A stretch of DNA of 10,280 nucleotides from JBBQSU01 sp038234815 (GCA_038234815.1 JBBQSU010000122.1:1-10280); one strand, 5' to 3'. Counted from the stretch's first letter, positions 1-7,174 are shown. The notes: generated from the letters alone by a model not told the origin. Numbers and translations are program-made.

Positions 1-957
1 GATCGCCGCCTGCATTTTATTGGCCACCGCCATCAACATCGCATAAAGCGCGACGACGGTTTTTCCACTGCCCACGTCGCCTTGCAGCAGGCGATTCATA
101 GGACGAACACTCTTGAGGTCAGTAGCGATCTGGTAGGTCGCGCGGCGCTGAGCACCGGTCATGGGGAAGGGAAATCGTCGGCAGATGCGCTCGTCGAGCA
201 ATTTGTCGATTCGGAGCAACGGGGCGGTGATGCGGCCGGCGCGAATGCGCTTGCTGAGACCCAGACCCAACTGCAAAAGCATCAATTCGTCATATACCAG
301 CCTACGTCGAGCGGCGACCGCCTGCGCTTGATTGCCTGGCTGATGAATGCGTTGATACGCGTCCCTGCGGCCCGTCAAACATCGCTGCTTGAGCCAATCG
401 GGCGTGAACCATTCCTCAACGGTGGGCAGGAGTGCCGGGAGTTGGGAACTAATCACCCCGGCGATGGTTTCGCTGGGCAGTTTCATCGTCGCAGGGTAAA
501 CGGGCCGATAGACCGCTTGCTCAATCGGCGCCGTGTGTTCGTCGACCCGTTCCCATTTGGGGTTAGTCATCTGCGGGATGTTGTGGAAGTATGTCACCTT
601 TCCCTGAACGCGCAGATGCTGGCCGGGATGGACTTTTGAGCGCAGCCATGCGCCGTTAAAAAACACCAGCGAGAGTTTTTCGGTGCCGTCATCGAGGGTG
701 CATTCGAAGCGCGGGCGGCGACCGGTCAGATAGTCGGCGGCGACAACCTCTCCGCGGGCGATCTGTATTTCGTTGTTCGTCAACGCCGCGATGGGTCGCT
801 CGGACGTCTCGTGCTGATACCGCCGGGGGAAGTAGCTCAGCAGGTCCTTGAGCGCGTATACGCCGAGGGAATGAAATTCCCTGGCGCGGACCTTACCCAC
901 GCCTTCGATGGAATCGATTGGCCGGGCAAGAAGTTCGTCGATCGGGCGTGGCTTCAC
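1..957 (-). CDS. recG: ATP-dependent DNA helicase RecG, N-terminal half (cut by window edge)
   Basis: RecG remodels stalled replication forks and Holliday junctions by ATP-driven branch migration in the cytoplasm. Translating the minus strand gives 319 uninterrupted codons. Residues 13-33 are a helix-hairpin-helix-like opening (IDSIEGVGKVRAREF). Residues of about 56-122 form the OB-fold wedge domain that contacts junction DNA. A Q-motif-like RFPFPMTGAQ lies near 261-270, and the Walker A box GDVGSGKT at 293-300. RecG is usually about 690 residues, so the helicase motifs after Walker A are outside the window. No ATG is available near the start: the frame is closed by TAG at 994-996. GTG at 957 is preferred because the product then opens MKPRPIDELL, close in length to known RecG starts. 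TTG at 964-966 is the alternative, and neither has a clear Shine-Dalgarno site. It lies 50 bases downstream of the GH4 gene on the same strand and could be cotranscribed. The identification is certain; the exact start is not. Confidence 0.95.
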   Translation of the reverse strand, partial: MKPRPIDELLARPIDSIEGVGKVRAREFHSLGVYALKDLLSYFPRRYQHETSERPIAALTNNEIQIARGEVVAADYLTGRRPRFECTLDDGTEKLSLVFFNGAWLRSKVHPGQHLRVQGKVTYFHNIPQMTNPKWERVDEHTAPIEQAVYRPVYPATMKLPSETIAGVISSQLPALLPTVEEWFTPDWLKQRCLTGRRDAYQRIHQPGNQAQAVAARRRLVYDELMLLQLGLGLSKRIRAGRITAPLLRIDKLLDERICRRFPFPMTGAQRRATYQIATDLKSVRPMNRLLQGDVGSGKTVVALYAMLMAVANKMQAAI

Positions 958-1007
958 GCGGCTCAAGATACCGTCAAGTGCGCGTGGCTTCGACTATCTC
1001 AGGCGCG

Positions 1008-2642
1008 CTATTTTGCAGTAACGACCGTGGCCGGGGCCGCGGTCATCTTGCCCTTGTCGGCGGCGTCGGCATTGGCGCGGGCCTCGGACCGATTTTTCAG
1101 CATCTCGTCGATAGTCTTGGTATGCCGGCGCGCCGCGCCCTGGGTTTGGATCAACTTAACGCGTGTACCATTCTTGTCATGGTCGGCGAGGCGTTTGGCC
1201 GCGGCATCGAGGGCGTCCGCCGAGTAGTTCGGCAGCCATTGTCGCTGAGCCACCAGCATTTCGTCGCTCATCTGCCAGACTTCTTCAGGGTCGCAGACCG
1301 CGCCGACGAGTGGATCGTGCAGCATGGCTAATTTCAGCAAATCGACATTGCCGTGAACGGCCGCTTCCATGCCCATTTCCTGCACGCGCGCCGTGACGTT
1401 GCACGTCGCGGCGCAGCCGAGCGGAAGATCGCCTACCACGGGCATGTTGATGCCGTTGTGATCGACATAGCCCGGAATCTCGATCACGCAGCCGTTGGGA
1501 AGATTGGTGATGTGGTTGTGGTTGACGACGTTGAAATGCCCGCGATAGGCGCGTCCCGTCTCGAGCGCTTCGATGATGTAGCTGCCGTGTTCCTCGGATC
1601 GATCCGACGCGGAAATCGTCGGCGGGGTTTCTTTCAGCCAGTTGGGGAAGTCAGTTTCAAACCAGTTCCGGCCTTCAGTGCAGACACGCAAATACCCGCC
1701 CGTTTCGCCGTTGATCCAGCTAGAAAGGTCAATCCATTTGTTGATTTCACCGGTGCGTTTGCGATACCAGGGCAGATATTCGCTGAGATGACCGTTGGAT
1801 TCAGTGCTGTAATACCCAAAGCGATTGAGGACATCGAGGCGAACCTTTTCATTCTTACGAAATTCAGGGATGGCATTCATCAATACAGGCAGGCGATTGG
1901 TAAGGTCCTCTCCCCGAAATTGCACTTTGACGAACCACGTTTGGTGATTCAGCCCCGCAGCCACTACGTCCACTTCCTTGCGGTGCAGGCCGAGGAGGAA
2001 GTCGAAATCTTTTTTCCAGTCATGCGATGGTTTCTGTCCGGGCGTGACGTAATCTTTCGGAAGCCGCCCGGTGGATTTTGCCCACACTTCGATGGCCCGG
2101 GTGATTTGCCAGTGCGCGCCCTGCACGCCGTGGCACAGACCGATCGTCGGCACCTTGCCGTACTTGTTGCAGGCCCAGGTATTCATGGCCATGGGGTTAC
2201 TGTAATTGAGCAGCAACGCGCCGGGCCGGGCAACTTCCCGGATGTCTTTGCAAAAGGAGAGCATCGCGGCGATGGTCCGCTGGGCGTACATGATCCCGCC
2301 GGCGCAGATGGTGTCCCCTACACACTGATCGACGCCATATTGCAGCGGGATGTCGATGTCGGTTTGAAATGCCTCCAGCCCGCCCTGGCGAATCATGCAC
2401 AGCACGTAGTCGGCATCGACCAGCGCTTTCCTCCGATCGGTCGTCGATTCGATCCCAGCCGGCAGATTGTTGTGTTTCACGTCGCGGGCGCAAAGCTGCG
2501 TCACCATGTCGAGATTCTGCTGGCTGATATCGGTGAGCGAGAAAACGGTGTCGGCCAGTTCCGGCACGGCCAGCAGGTCACGCATCAGCCTCCGTGTAAA
2601 TCCAATCGACCCGGCCCCGATCATGGCAATTTTCACGGACAT
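1008..2642 (-). CDS. GH4 family NAD-dependent glycosidase, probable alpha-glucuronidase type
   Basis: Family 4 glycoside hydrolases cleave glycosides in the cytoplasm by an NAD+- and Mn2+-dependent redox-elimination mechanism. The 544-residue product starts with a Rossmann dinucleotide motif (IAMIGAGSIGFTR, residues 5-17), then NYSNPM at 146-151, GLCHGVQG at 168-175 and GLNHQTWF at 230-237. By family knowledge Cys170 and His233 should be the metal ligands, and the tyrosines in FGYYSTESNGHLSEYLPWY (275-293) are near the active site. The motif after the metal cysteine is Cys-His-Gly-Val. Published GH4 comparisons associate CHG with alpha-glucuronidases, CHS with alpha-galactosidases, CHE with maltose-type alpha-glucosidases, and CN or CD with 6-phospho-glycosidases. 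The protein is longer than typical members (about 450-480), with an extra charged stretch at roughly 188-216 and an alanine-rich tail after 520. The ATG is supported by AGGAG six bases upstream. The gene is divergent from an AraC-type regulator, its likely controller. Confidence 0.9.
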   Translation of the reverse strand: MSVKIAMIGAGSIGFTRRLMRDLLAVPELADTVFSLTDISQQNLDMVTQLCARDVKHNNLPAGIESTTDRRKALVDADYVLCMIRQGGLEAFQTDIDIPLQYGVDQCVGDTICAGGIMYAQRTIAAMLSFCKDIREVARPGALLLNYSNPMAMNTWACNKYGKVPTIGLCHGVQGAHWQITRAIEVWAKSTGRLPKDYVTPGQKPSHDWKKDFDFLLGLHRKEVDVVAAGLNHQTWFVKVQFRGEDLTNRLPVLMNAIPEFRKNEKVRLDVLNRFGYYSTESNGHLSEYLPWYRKRTGEINKWIDLSSWINGETGGYLRVCTEGRNWFETDFPNWLKETPPTISASDRSEEHGSYIIEALETGRAYRGHFNVVNHNHITNLPNGCVIEIPGYVDHNGINMPVVGDLPLGCAATCNVTARVQEMGMEAAVHGNVDLLKLAMLHDPLVGAVCDPEEVWQMSDEMLVAQRQWLPNYSADALDAAAKRLADHDKNGTRVKLIQTQGAARRHTKTIDEMLKNRSEARANADAADKGKMTAAPATVVTAK

Positions 2643-2648
2643 TCAATT

Positions 2649-2653
2649 CTCCT
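2649..2653 (-). promoter_or_regulatory. Shine-Dalgarno site of the GH4 gene
   Basis: On the minus strand the sequence AGGAG lies six bases before the ATG at 2640-2642. It is one of the clearest ribosome binding sites in the window and fixes the start of the GH4 gene. Confidence 0.75.
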
Positions 2654-2729
2654 ATTACGAACCCAACGAGCAAACGCACCCGCGTCGGCTGTTGTTCCCC
2701 AATTGTCTTGAATGACACCCACGATGCAC

Positions 2730-2756
2730 AATGGTCATGGCTTGCGTTTAATGGTC
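2730..2756 (+). promoter_or_regulatory. Candidate AraC-type operator: two AATGGTC direct repeats 20 bases apart
   Basis: AATGGTC occurs at 2730-2736 and again at 2750-2756, exactly 20 bases (about two helical turns) apart, in the 135-base region between the GH4 gene and the divergent regulator gene. AraC-family proteins carry two helix-turn-helix motifs and typically bind direct repeats spaced about two turns apart, so this geometry is what such a regulator would need. A weak plus-strand promoter overlaps it: TTGCGT at 2743-2748, 16 bases, then AATAAT at 2765-2770. That promoter would give a nearly leaderless regulator transcript and would be occluded by a protein on the second repeat. The repeats are directly visible; the operator role is inference. 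Confidence 0.4.
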
Positions 2757-2777
2757 TATGTGTGAATAATCTCGGGC

Positions 2778-3665
2778 ATGGACGATCCTGCTATGCAAGC
2801 GCTCGTCGGTTCGCTATGGGACACTTTTAACCATCGCTCACAGGCGTGGATGCGCCTGGGCGGGCACGGCCTGGCAGTGGGGCTTGAGACACGAACCGTG
2901 CCCGGCGAGTATTCCTGGGACGGCACGAAACGCGGCGGCGACGCCAGTTTCCCTTATGTTATTTTTCAATACACGCTCGATGGCTACGGCTGTTATGCCG
3001 ATTCGACCGTGCATAATGTCGTCCCCGGAATGGCGTTCACCGCCGTCGTGCCATCGGATCATCGTTACTACCTGCCCAAGGAATCCAAGAGCTGGACCTT
3101 CCTTTGGATACTGGTCTGGCATCAGTTCGTGGTGGCAAGGATTCGGGACCGGAAAAGGAAACTGGGCGCGGTGCTGTCGGCCGGCGCCGAAAGCCCGCTG
3201 GCTATCGCGTCGGTGCGCTTATTTGAGGGCGTTTGTCGTAGCTCCTTCCCCGATGAATTTTCATTTGAGTCCGCCTTGCTCGACTGGATGATCGAATACG
3301 ATCGACAGGCCCACGGAGTATTGTATCCTACCTCGCCGAGGCAATCGCTGCTGGACAGCACCCGGCGGTTTGTTCTGAAACGGATCGATCACTCGATCGC
3401 GGTCGAACAGATCGCCACCGAGCACAACATGAGCCGCAGCCATTTTGGGCACCACTTCAAAGCTGTTACGGGTGTTTCCCCTGCCGACTTTGTCACGCAG
3501 ATTCGGCTGGACGAAGCCGGCCGCAGACTGGCTGAATCCGACGATAAGCTGGACCGAATCGCGCGCGAAACCGGCTTTGCTGACGCCAACCACTTCTGCA
3601 AGGTTTTTCGTAGGCACTACCACACAAGTCCGGGCCGATTCCGGGAGCAGCTTCGCAGCATATGA
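2778..3665 (+). CDS. AraC family transcriptional regulator
   Basis: This is a 295-residue DNA-binding regulator of the AraC/XylS family. The C-terminal domain (about 192-292) holds two helix-turn-helix motifs. The first is around 206-226 (SIAVEQIATEHNMSRSHFGHHF). The second is around 258-278 and runs into the family signature GFADANHFCKVFRRHYHTSPGRFR at 266-289. The N-terminal part (about 1-180) should be the effector-binding or dimerisation domain; it has the beta-rich, aromatic character of an AraC cupin, with FPYVIFQYTLDGYG at 58-71, but no ligand can be read from it. The ATG is the only usable start, since a TGA lies five codons upstream in frame; the Shine-Dalgarno site is poor. It sits between two carbohydrate-active genes, divergent from the GH4 gene and convergent with the agarase-like gene, so sugar-responsive control of one or both is likely. 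This is inference from position. Confidence 0.92.
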   Translation: MDDPAMQALVGSLWDTFNHRSQAWMRLGGHGLAVGLETRTVPGEYSWDGTKRGGDASFPYVIFQYTLDGYGCYADSTVHNVVPGMAFTAVVPSDHRYYLPKESKSWTFLWILVWHQFVVARIRDRKRKLGAVLSAGAESPLAIASVRLFEGVCRSSFPDEFSFESALLDWMIEYDRQAHGVLYPTSPRQSLLDSTRRFVLKRIDHSIAVEQIATEHNMSRSHFGHHFKAVTGVSPADFVTQIRLDEAGRRLAESDDKLDRIARETGFADANHFCKVFRRHYHTSPGRFREQLRSI

Positions 3666-3687
3666 GTCTTCCGACGGGGGGCTCATA
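3661..3687 (+). terminator. Strand-specific hairpin overlapping the regulator stop codon
   Basis: The plus-strand RNA can fold a 12-bp stem: TATGAGTCTTCC at 3661-3672 pairs with GGGGGGCTCATA at 3676-3687 around a three-base GAC loop. Three of the pairs are G-U wobbles, so the opposite strand forms a much poorer hairpin. It begins at the TGA of the AraC-type gene and lies in the 39-base gap before the end of the converging gene. No U-run follows, so it is not a textbook intrinsic terminator; it may mark or stabilise the 3' end of the regulator mRNA. Confidence 0.4.
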
Positions 3688-3704
3688 GCTGAACAGAGGA
3701 ATTC

Positions 3705-5906
3705 CTATTGCGCGATGTATGGCCCGCTCTGCGGCATGGCCAGGGCCTGGCCGGCCGGCGCGCCCGGCTGCTCCAGATACAAACTTCCCCATGTTTTCGG
3801 CCGCAGTTGTGTCATCACTTCCTTCGGCGCGCTCCAGAAGTATTCGGTGGCGTGCTGAAAATCCCGCGTGTGGATGTTAAACGCCAGCGCCGGCTGATTC
3901 TTCGGATCAAAGCCGTGCAGCGCGCCGGCGGGGATAAACAACTCGACAACGTATCGATCGGGCAGCAAACGGACAGCCTTCTTGATCGTCGGGTGGGGGA
4001 CCAGGCTGTCTTTTAGGACGTCACCCGGGCGATGCCACTGGCCGACGGTGCCCGATTGGCCATCGCTGGTCGGGAAGTCGATGGGCACGAAGAAGAACTG
4101 GTGGCTGTAGGCGTCGTAAGTGTTCTGATCGGACGCCACAGGCCGGGTGGATATCCACCATTCGACGCAATCCCTCGTCCACCACCATCCGCTGGCGGGG
4201 GCACCCTGAATGTCGTTATCAAAGACTTCCATCCCAATATATAGGCCGTCATAAGTCCACCCCAAATAGATGTTGGGAGGTGGGAGTTTGCTGCGATCCA
4301 AGCCCACCGTCTGAGCATGACGGATGCCTTGCAATCTAGACTGCGGCATCCAGTCGCTGAGTTCGCCGTTGAGTTTGATCGGCTTGGTCAAGAATGGCAC
4401 GCGAAAGGAGGGTTTGGACGCGAAGCTTTCCCGCCAGATGCCCTGCCCTTCATCCGTGGGGCTTTGGGCGTGCAGCGGGTTTAGTTTCGGCGTCGTCTCT
4501 CGAATGGCATTGGCCAGCATCTCGTAGGGTCGATCGTCCACATCAACCACCCCGAAGTTGACGTCTTCACCATCGTAAGTCCGCCCGCTCGGTGGCTCGT
4601 CCATCCATTGAAACCAGTCGGCCCCGATGACATATGGCACCCGCGCCAACCGCGAAGTGAACAGGCGATAGCCATCGGCCCGGGCCTGCTGATCCGGCAC
4701 CTGCGCGGCAAAGCCGACCGTGTTTCGGTTCCCGCTTCGGCCGTCGAGGGCATGAAACGAGTATTCGCTGATGATTATGGGCTGGTCACCGGATTCTTCG
4801 TTCAGCATCCTGAACAGTTCCAGGTCCAGCGAAGCATCGCTCACATAGTAGTTTAGCGATTGGGCATCGGTGTATCCCTTGCTGGCCCGAACTACCGGTG
4901 TGGGGGCGTAGCCCTTGAATCGTACGCCCAGAATCAGGTGATTGGGATCGAGTTCCCGAATGATCTGCGTCGTCGACCGAAAATAATCCATTGCCAGTTG
5001 ATAGAGCCAGGCGTCATAGAGCTTGGTATATGTCGCGGCGGGAAGCTCGGGCAGTTGCTCCCACTTATCCAGTTCAACATAGCTCGAGACATTGGTTTTC
5101 CAATCGCGGTTGAGGACTTCGACCGCGGGCCAGGTCTTCTTGATGACATCGATTACTTTCAGGCGGTTCGGGTCTTGCTCGGTGAGTCCGTCGAAATAGG
5201 GCCTGGGACCGGAGAAGGCGTCGCCCCATTCGATTTCGTTGTCGATGTAATAGCCCACCAAATTCGGATTACTACGGAGCGGAAGAATCTGCGTCTCTGC
5301 GGCCTTACGGACATTGGCCAGCCAGTCGGGACTATAGAGCCGCTTGGAACTTGGGGGTTGCCACGTCCATAGGTTCAGGTCGCGGGTGATCGGCACATCG
5401 CACTGGTGAAACACGGGATGACACCAGGCCCCTAGGCCCTTGAATCCCACCGCCCGGACGCGCTCCAGCGTCGATGCGGCCCATTTATTCAGATCGCCGT
5501 CAGTTGCCGGGGACAAACCTGTTGGCAGATTGCGCCAATCAGACGAAATGAACTGCGGGCCTTCGGAATCCCGACCCAGTTGGAACGGGTGAACCGTGGT
5601 GACAGTGTTGAGGAACTCTGTGTTTCCGGCGGGACTGAGGAACCACCAAATGCCCGCGCGATCCTTGAGGAGTCGCCAGTAGCCGGGATTTCCGCGCAGT
5701 ACCGTGTAGTCCGGGAGGCTTGGGCGGGTCGCCGGCTGGGTAGCGGCTTGGTCGGTTGTATTGGAAGCAGCGCGGGTTGAGGGCAATTCGGCTATTTCGC
5801 CGGCCTGATTCATCGGCGCAGTAGTAGGGGCAGCTTCGGTCAGCAAGGATCGCGCCTGAAAAGCCAGTGCCCCCAAAATGATGAGACTGGTAATTAAACC
5901 ACGCAT
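3705..5906 (-). CDS. Secreted clan GH-A glycoside hydrolase (GH50/GH42-like, agarase-like) with C-terminal CBM9-like domain
   Basis: This 733-residue protein has a hydrophobic N-terminal segment (LITSLIILGALAF, 4-16) typical of an export signal, followed by a Thr/Ala/Gln/Pro-rich linker to about 65. The catalytic TIM barrel spans about 75-475. NPNLVGYYIDNEIEWG (213-228) places the predicted acid/base at Glu224. QPIIISEYSFHALDGR (375-390) places the nucleophile at Glu381. GADWFQWMDEPPSGRTYDGE (428-447) and FGVVDVDDRPYEML (451-464) follow the pattern of bacterial agarase-like GH50/GH42 proteins. The C-terminal 500-712 has the CBM9-like pattern: KLNGELSDW, LGWTYDGLYIGMEVFDND, RDCVEWWIS, RYVVELFIPAGAL, ALAFNIHTRDF. 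It probably cuts a beta-linked polysaccharide or oligosaccharide outside the cytoplasm; agar is only one possibility. The ATG is preceded by GGAAGGA 11 bases upstream. It converges on the AraC-type gene. The fold and catalytic pair are strong; the exact CAZy family and substrate are uncertain. Confidence 0.85.
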   Translation of the reverse strand: MRGLITSLIILGALAFQARSLLTEAAPTTAPMNQAGEIAELPSTRAASNTTDQAATQPATRPSLPDYTVLRGNPGYWRLLKDRAGIWWFLSPAGNTEFLNTVTTVHPFQLGRDSEGPQFISSDWRNLPTGLSPATDGDLNKWAASTLERVRAVGFKGLGAWCHPVFHQCDVPITRDLNLWTWQPPSSKRLYSPDWLANVRKAAETQILPLRSNPNLVGYYIDNEIEWGDAFSGPRPYFDGLTEQDPNRLKVIDVIKKTWPAVEVLNRDWKTNVSSYVELDKWEQLPELPAATYTKLYDAWLYQLAMDYFRSTTQIIRELDPNHLILGVRFKGYAPTPVVRASKGYTDAQSLNYYVSDASLDLELFRMLNEESGDQPIIISEYSFHALDGRSGNRNTVGFAAQVPDQQARADGYRLFTSRLARVPYVIGADWFQWMDEPPSGRTYDGEDVNFGVVDVDDRPYEMLANAIRETTPKLNPLHAQSPTDEGQGIWRESFASKPSFRVPFLTKPIKLNGELSDWMPQSRLQGIRHAQTVGLDRSKLPPPNIYLGWTYDGLYIGMEVFDNDIQGAPASGWWWTRDCVEWWISTRPVASDQNTYDAYSHQFFFVPIDFPTSDGQSGTVGQWHRPGDVLKDSLVPHPTIKKAVRLLPDRYVVELFIPAGALHGFDPKNQPALAFNIHTRDFQHATEYFWSAPKEVMTQLRPKTWGSLYLEQPGAPAGQALAMPQSGPYIAQ

Positions 5907-6118
5907 GGCGTGCGGAATCCTTCCAACAAGGCCACTACAGTCATTTTATGGGCTTCCAGCCCTACAAACACCCAAGCGCCACACAATCTCTATCGGCGTT
6001 GGAACATAAAACGATTAGTCGATTTACTGGTCGGAATAAATGCTATAAGTGCTGAATTAAAATAACTTTGCGACAAAAATAAGGGCCGTCAGGACAGTTA
6101 TTTTTTCTTGATGGAGCT
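5907..6118 (-). promoter_or_regulatory. AT-rich spacer, likely promoter and leader of the agarase-like gene
   Basis: This 212-base stretch is visibly more AT-rich than its surroundings, especially 6001-6118. No gene is seen in it. It holds the GGAAGGA ribosome binding site of the agarase-like gene at 5918-5924, a small perfect hairpin (GGGCT-TCC-AGCCC at 5950-5962) that would fall in the leader of its mRNA, and a terminator-like dyad next to the upstream phosphatase gene. The length and composition suit a promoter region, but I could not identify convincing -35 and -10 boxes. Confidence 0.35.
6075..6105 (-). terminator. Terminator-like A/T hairpin after the PP2C phosphatase gene
   Basis: AAAAATAA at 6075-6082 and TTATTTTT at 6098-6105 are a perfect 8-bp inverted repeat around a 15-base GC-rich loop, starting 13 bases after the stop codon of the phosphatase gene. 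Read on the minus strand the second arm is TTATTTTT, so stem and U-tract coincide. The stem is all A/T and would be weak, so intrinsic termination is possible but not assured. Confidence 0.35.
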
Positions 6119-7024
6119 TTATCGGATTTCGATAACGATCATCGTCAAGTCATCTTTCGGCATAAGACTCCCGTTTTCCCGGTCGAGTCGGGCTGACAGG
6201 TCCGTCACCATGTCCGCAGGGGTCATCCCGCGGCGAAGGTCCAGTTCTTCTCGCCAGCGTTGAGGATTGATGTCTTCGGGGGAATCCGAGAACGCCACTT
6301 CGAGGCCGTCGGAATAGACGATTAATCGGTCGCCGGGGCTGAGTTGGACCGTCGCGGGGCTATAGGTCTCACCGGGGAAGACGCCAAGGAGTCCGCCGTC
6401 GGCGACCAGTTCTCGCGTTGTTCCATCCGAACCGAGCAAGATCGGGTGGGGGTGCCCGCCTCTGGCGAAGCTGAGGGTGTGCGTTCTCACGTTAATTAAC
6501 CCGTAAATCGCGGTCGCGAAGGTGCTCGCCGACAGGTTCTGCTGAATGAGCAGATCGTTCAGGCGGGTCATCGCTTCCACGGGTGTCAGCAGACGATAGC
6601 CGGTGGGGTCGATGTGTTTTGTCACCAGCGCGTTCTTAATGAACATGGTGAGCAGAGCCGCCGGCACCCCATGGCCCACCGCATCGGCCATGTAAAACCC
6701 GACGTGCGATTCATCTAGTCGCATGACGTCGTACAAATCCCCACTGACATACCCGGCAGGCCGAAATAGGGTGTGAAAATGCACCGCTCCGATCTGCGGG
6801 AGCGTCTTGGGAAGAAAATCCTGCTGCAACCGGGCGGCGAGGCGCAATTCCTCGTCCAGCCGGTGCATGTAAAAATTAAGCGTCTCATCGCGCCGCCGCA
6901 GGACGTTGATTTCATCCTTCAACTCGTCAATTTCCGCTTGCAGCACGTCGAGATGTTGGTCGATCCCAATAGGCAACAGCAAGGGAGGCTTTGCGGCGCG
7001 ATCGACTTGGCCCTGAACTTCCAT
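6119..7024 (-). CDS. PP2C-type (RsbU/SpoIIE) serine/threonine phosphatase with N-terminal coiled coil
   Basis: The 301-residue protein is a metal-dependent PPM/PP2C phosphatase of the RsbU/SpoIIE class, which usually dephosphorylates an anti-sigma-factor antagonist in partner-switching pathways. Residues of about 24-68 are a heptad-like charged coiled coil (LDVLQAEIDELKDEINVL...), leading directly into AARLQQDFLPKTLP (63-76), the classic linker to this phosphatase domain. Metal-binding motifs are present: SGDLYD (94-99, Asp96), ADAVGHG (113-119, Asp114), ARGGHPHP (187-194), YSDG (237-240, Asp239) and KDDLTM (290-295). There is no receiver, PAS, GAF or HAMP domain, so any signal must arrive through the coiled coil or a partner. 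No antagonist or kinase gene is in the window. The ATG at 7022-7024 is the first conventional start after an in-frame TAA, but its ribosome binding site is weak. It lies 150 bases downstream of the DUF192 gene on the same strand. Confidence 0.93.
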   Translation of the reverse strand: MEVQGQVDRAAKPPLLLPIGIDQHLDVLQAEIDELKDEINVLRRRDETLNFYMHRLDEELRLAARLQQDFLPKTLPQIGAVHFHTLFRPAGYVSGDLYDVMRLDESHVGFYMADAVGHGVPAALLTMFIKNALVTKHIDPTGYRLLTPVEAMTRLNDLLIQQNLSASTFATAIYGLINVRTHTLSFARGGHPHPILLGSDGTTRELVADGGLLGVFPGETYSPATVQLSPGDRLIVYSDGLEVAFSDSPEDINPQRWREELDLRRGMTPADMVTDLSARLDRENGSLMPKDDLTMIVIEIR

Positions 7025-7174
7025 GATAAGGTCCGTAACAAATGTGAAATTCGCGTTTGGCGCAATGCCGGTAAGCGCATCGCGCCTCCGGCTTATTTAT
7101 GAAGTCGGCTGATGGAGCAGGTTACTTTATTCAATCTGGGCCGAAGAAATGGACCGGCGACCCTGGGCCAGGGC

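Noticed and set aside
82..639. Plus-strand open frame of 185 codons
   Set aside because: It lies entirely opposite recG, whose minus-strand translation shows the OB wedge region and Walker A box without interruption.
1008..2642. Naming the GH4 gene melA
   Set aside because: The CHGV motif and greater length argue against a simple alpha-galactosidase assignment.
1353..2711. Open plus-strand frame of 452 codons opposite the GH4 gene
   Set aside because: It is the antisense shadow of a well-supported GC-rich gene, shows no recognisable domain, and has no ribosome binding site. The GH4 frame has clear motifs and a good Shine-Dalgarno site.
6916..7080. Small minus-strand frame starting at ATG 7078-7080, with GGAGG four bases upstream
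   Set aside because: The ribosome binding site is attractive, but the frame is out of phase with the phosphatase, overlaps its start, and encodes a cysteine-rich sequence typical of an off-frame reading. A leader peptide cannot be excluded but is not supported.
7161..7173. Hairpin CCCTG-GGC-CAGGG right after the DUF192 stop codon as an intrinsic terminator
   Set aside because: The stem is only 5 bp and no U-tract follows on the minus strand. It was left as a note in the gene entry.
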